DNA from: an uncultured Lachnospiraceae bacterium
GTDB lineage: Bacteria; Bacillota; Clostridia; Lachnospirales; Lachnospiraceae
Length of the DNA: 5,351 nt
Direction: 5' to 3'
NCBI GenBank assembly: GCA_946406305.1
Contig: CAMJKC010000115.1
Span: 1-5,351, forward strand
Both the position numbers and the translations under genes were made by a program. The stretch's first letter is position 1; each line of letters starts with the position of its first letter. Positions 5,279-5,351 of the stretch are shown one piece after another. Below the pieces are notes generated by a model, which ran no database searches, had not been told where the DNA came from, and worked only from the letters and a program-made list of their open reading frames with translations.

Positions 5279-5351
5279 TTATCCATAAATCTCTTTTTTT
5301 ATTTCTTCAAGACTCATATCAGCAGTACCATTTTTAACTGCTTTCTGTTGC
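5279..5351 (-). CDS. C-terminal end of a type II antitoxin (partial, gene runs off the window)
   Basis: An open frame enters from the right edge and ends at TAA 5279-5281. The 23 visible residues include QQKAVKNGTADMSLEEIKKE, which resembles the C-terminal, toxin-binding tail of RelB/AbrB-type antitoxins in clostridia. The DNA-binding N-terminal domain lies outside the window, so the family cannot be fixed. Its position 12 bases before a PIN-domain start supports the antitoxin call; context carries most of the weight. Confidence 0.55.
   Translation of the reverse strand, partial: QQKAVKNGTADMSLEEIKKEIYG

Overview
The window is AT-rich Gram-positive DNA. Every gene I can support is on the minus strand, so transcription runs from high to low coordinates. 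Gene content, codon use and ribosome-binding sites suggest a low-GC clostridium, most likely Clostridioides difficile or a close relative in the Peptostreptococcaceae. That assignment is from memory of the families, not from a search.

Layout in transcription order (right to left). At the right edge is a decayed type II toxin-antitoxin pair: the C-terminal end of an antitoxin (5279-5351) and a PIN-domain toxin that stops after 50 codons (5114-5266), closed by an intrinsic terminator (5091-5111). Next is a DUF554 inner-membrane protein (4300-5022). The 248-base gap between it and cysK holds the most interesting element: a promoter (4258-4286), a tiny ORF with six cysteine codons (4157-4240), a sequestering hairpin, an antiterminator pairing, and an intrinsic terminator (4101-4133). 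Then come four tightly packed genes: cysK (O-acetylserine sulfhydrylase), cysE (serine acetyltransferase), a zinc-type macrodomain ADP-ribosylhydrolase, and a class M sirtuin (SirTM-like ADP-ribosyltransferase). The left end carries the first 207 codons of a secreted lipoprotein esterase/peptidase of the alpha/beta-hydrolase fold, cut by the window edge.

How the genes work together. CysE and CysK make cysteine from serine, acetyl-CoA and sulfide. The upstream leader has the parts of a ribosome-mediated transcription attenuator that reads charged tRNA-Cys: stalling at the cysteine codons would free a segment that pairs with the terminator arm and lets RNA polymerase into the operon. The macrodomain and sirtuin form a writer/eraser pair for protein ADP-ribosylation. 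They follow cysE with overlapping or nearly touching ends and no intervening terminator, so they are probably under the same cysteine control. In described SirTM operons of streptococci and staphylococci this pair travels with a lipoyl-carrier GcvH-L and a lipoate ligase; neither is in this window, and the neighbour is cysteine synthesis instead.
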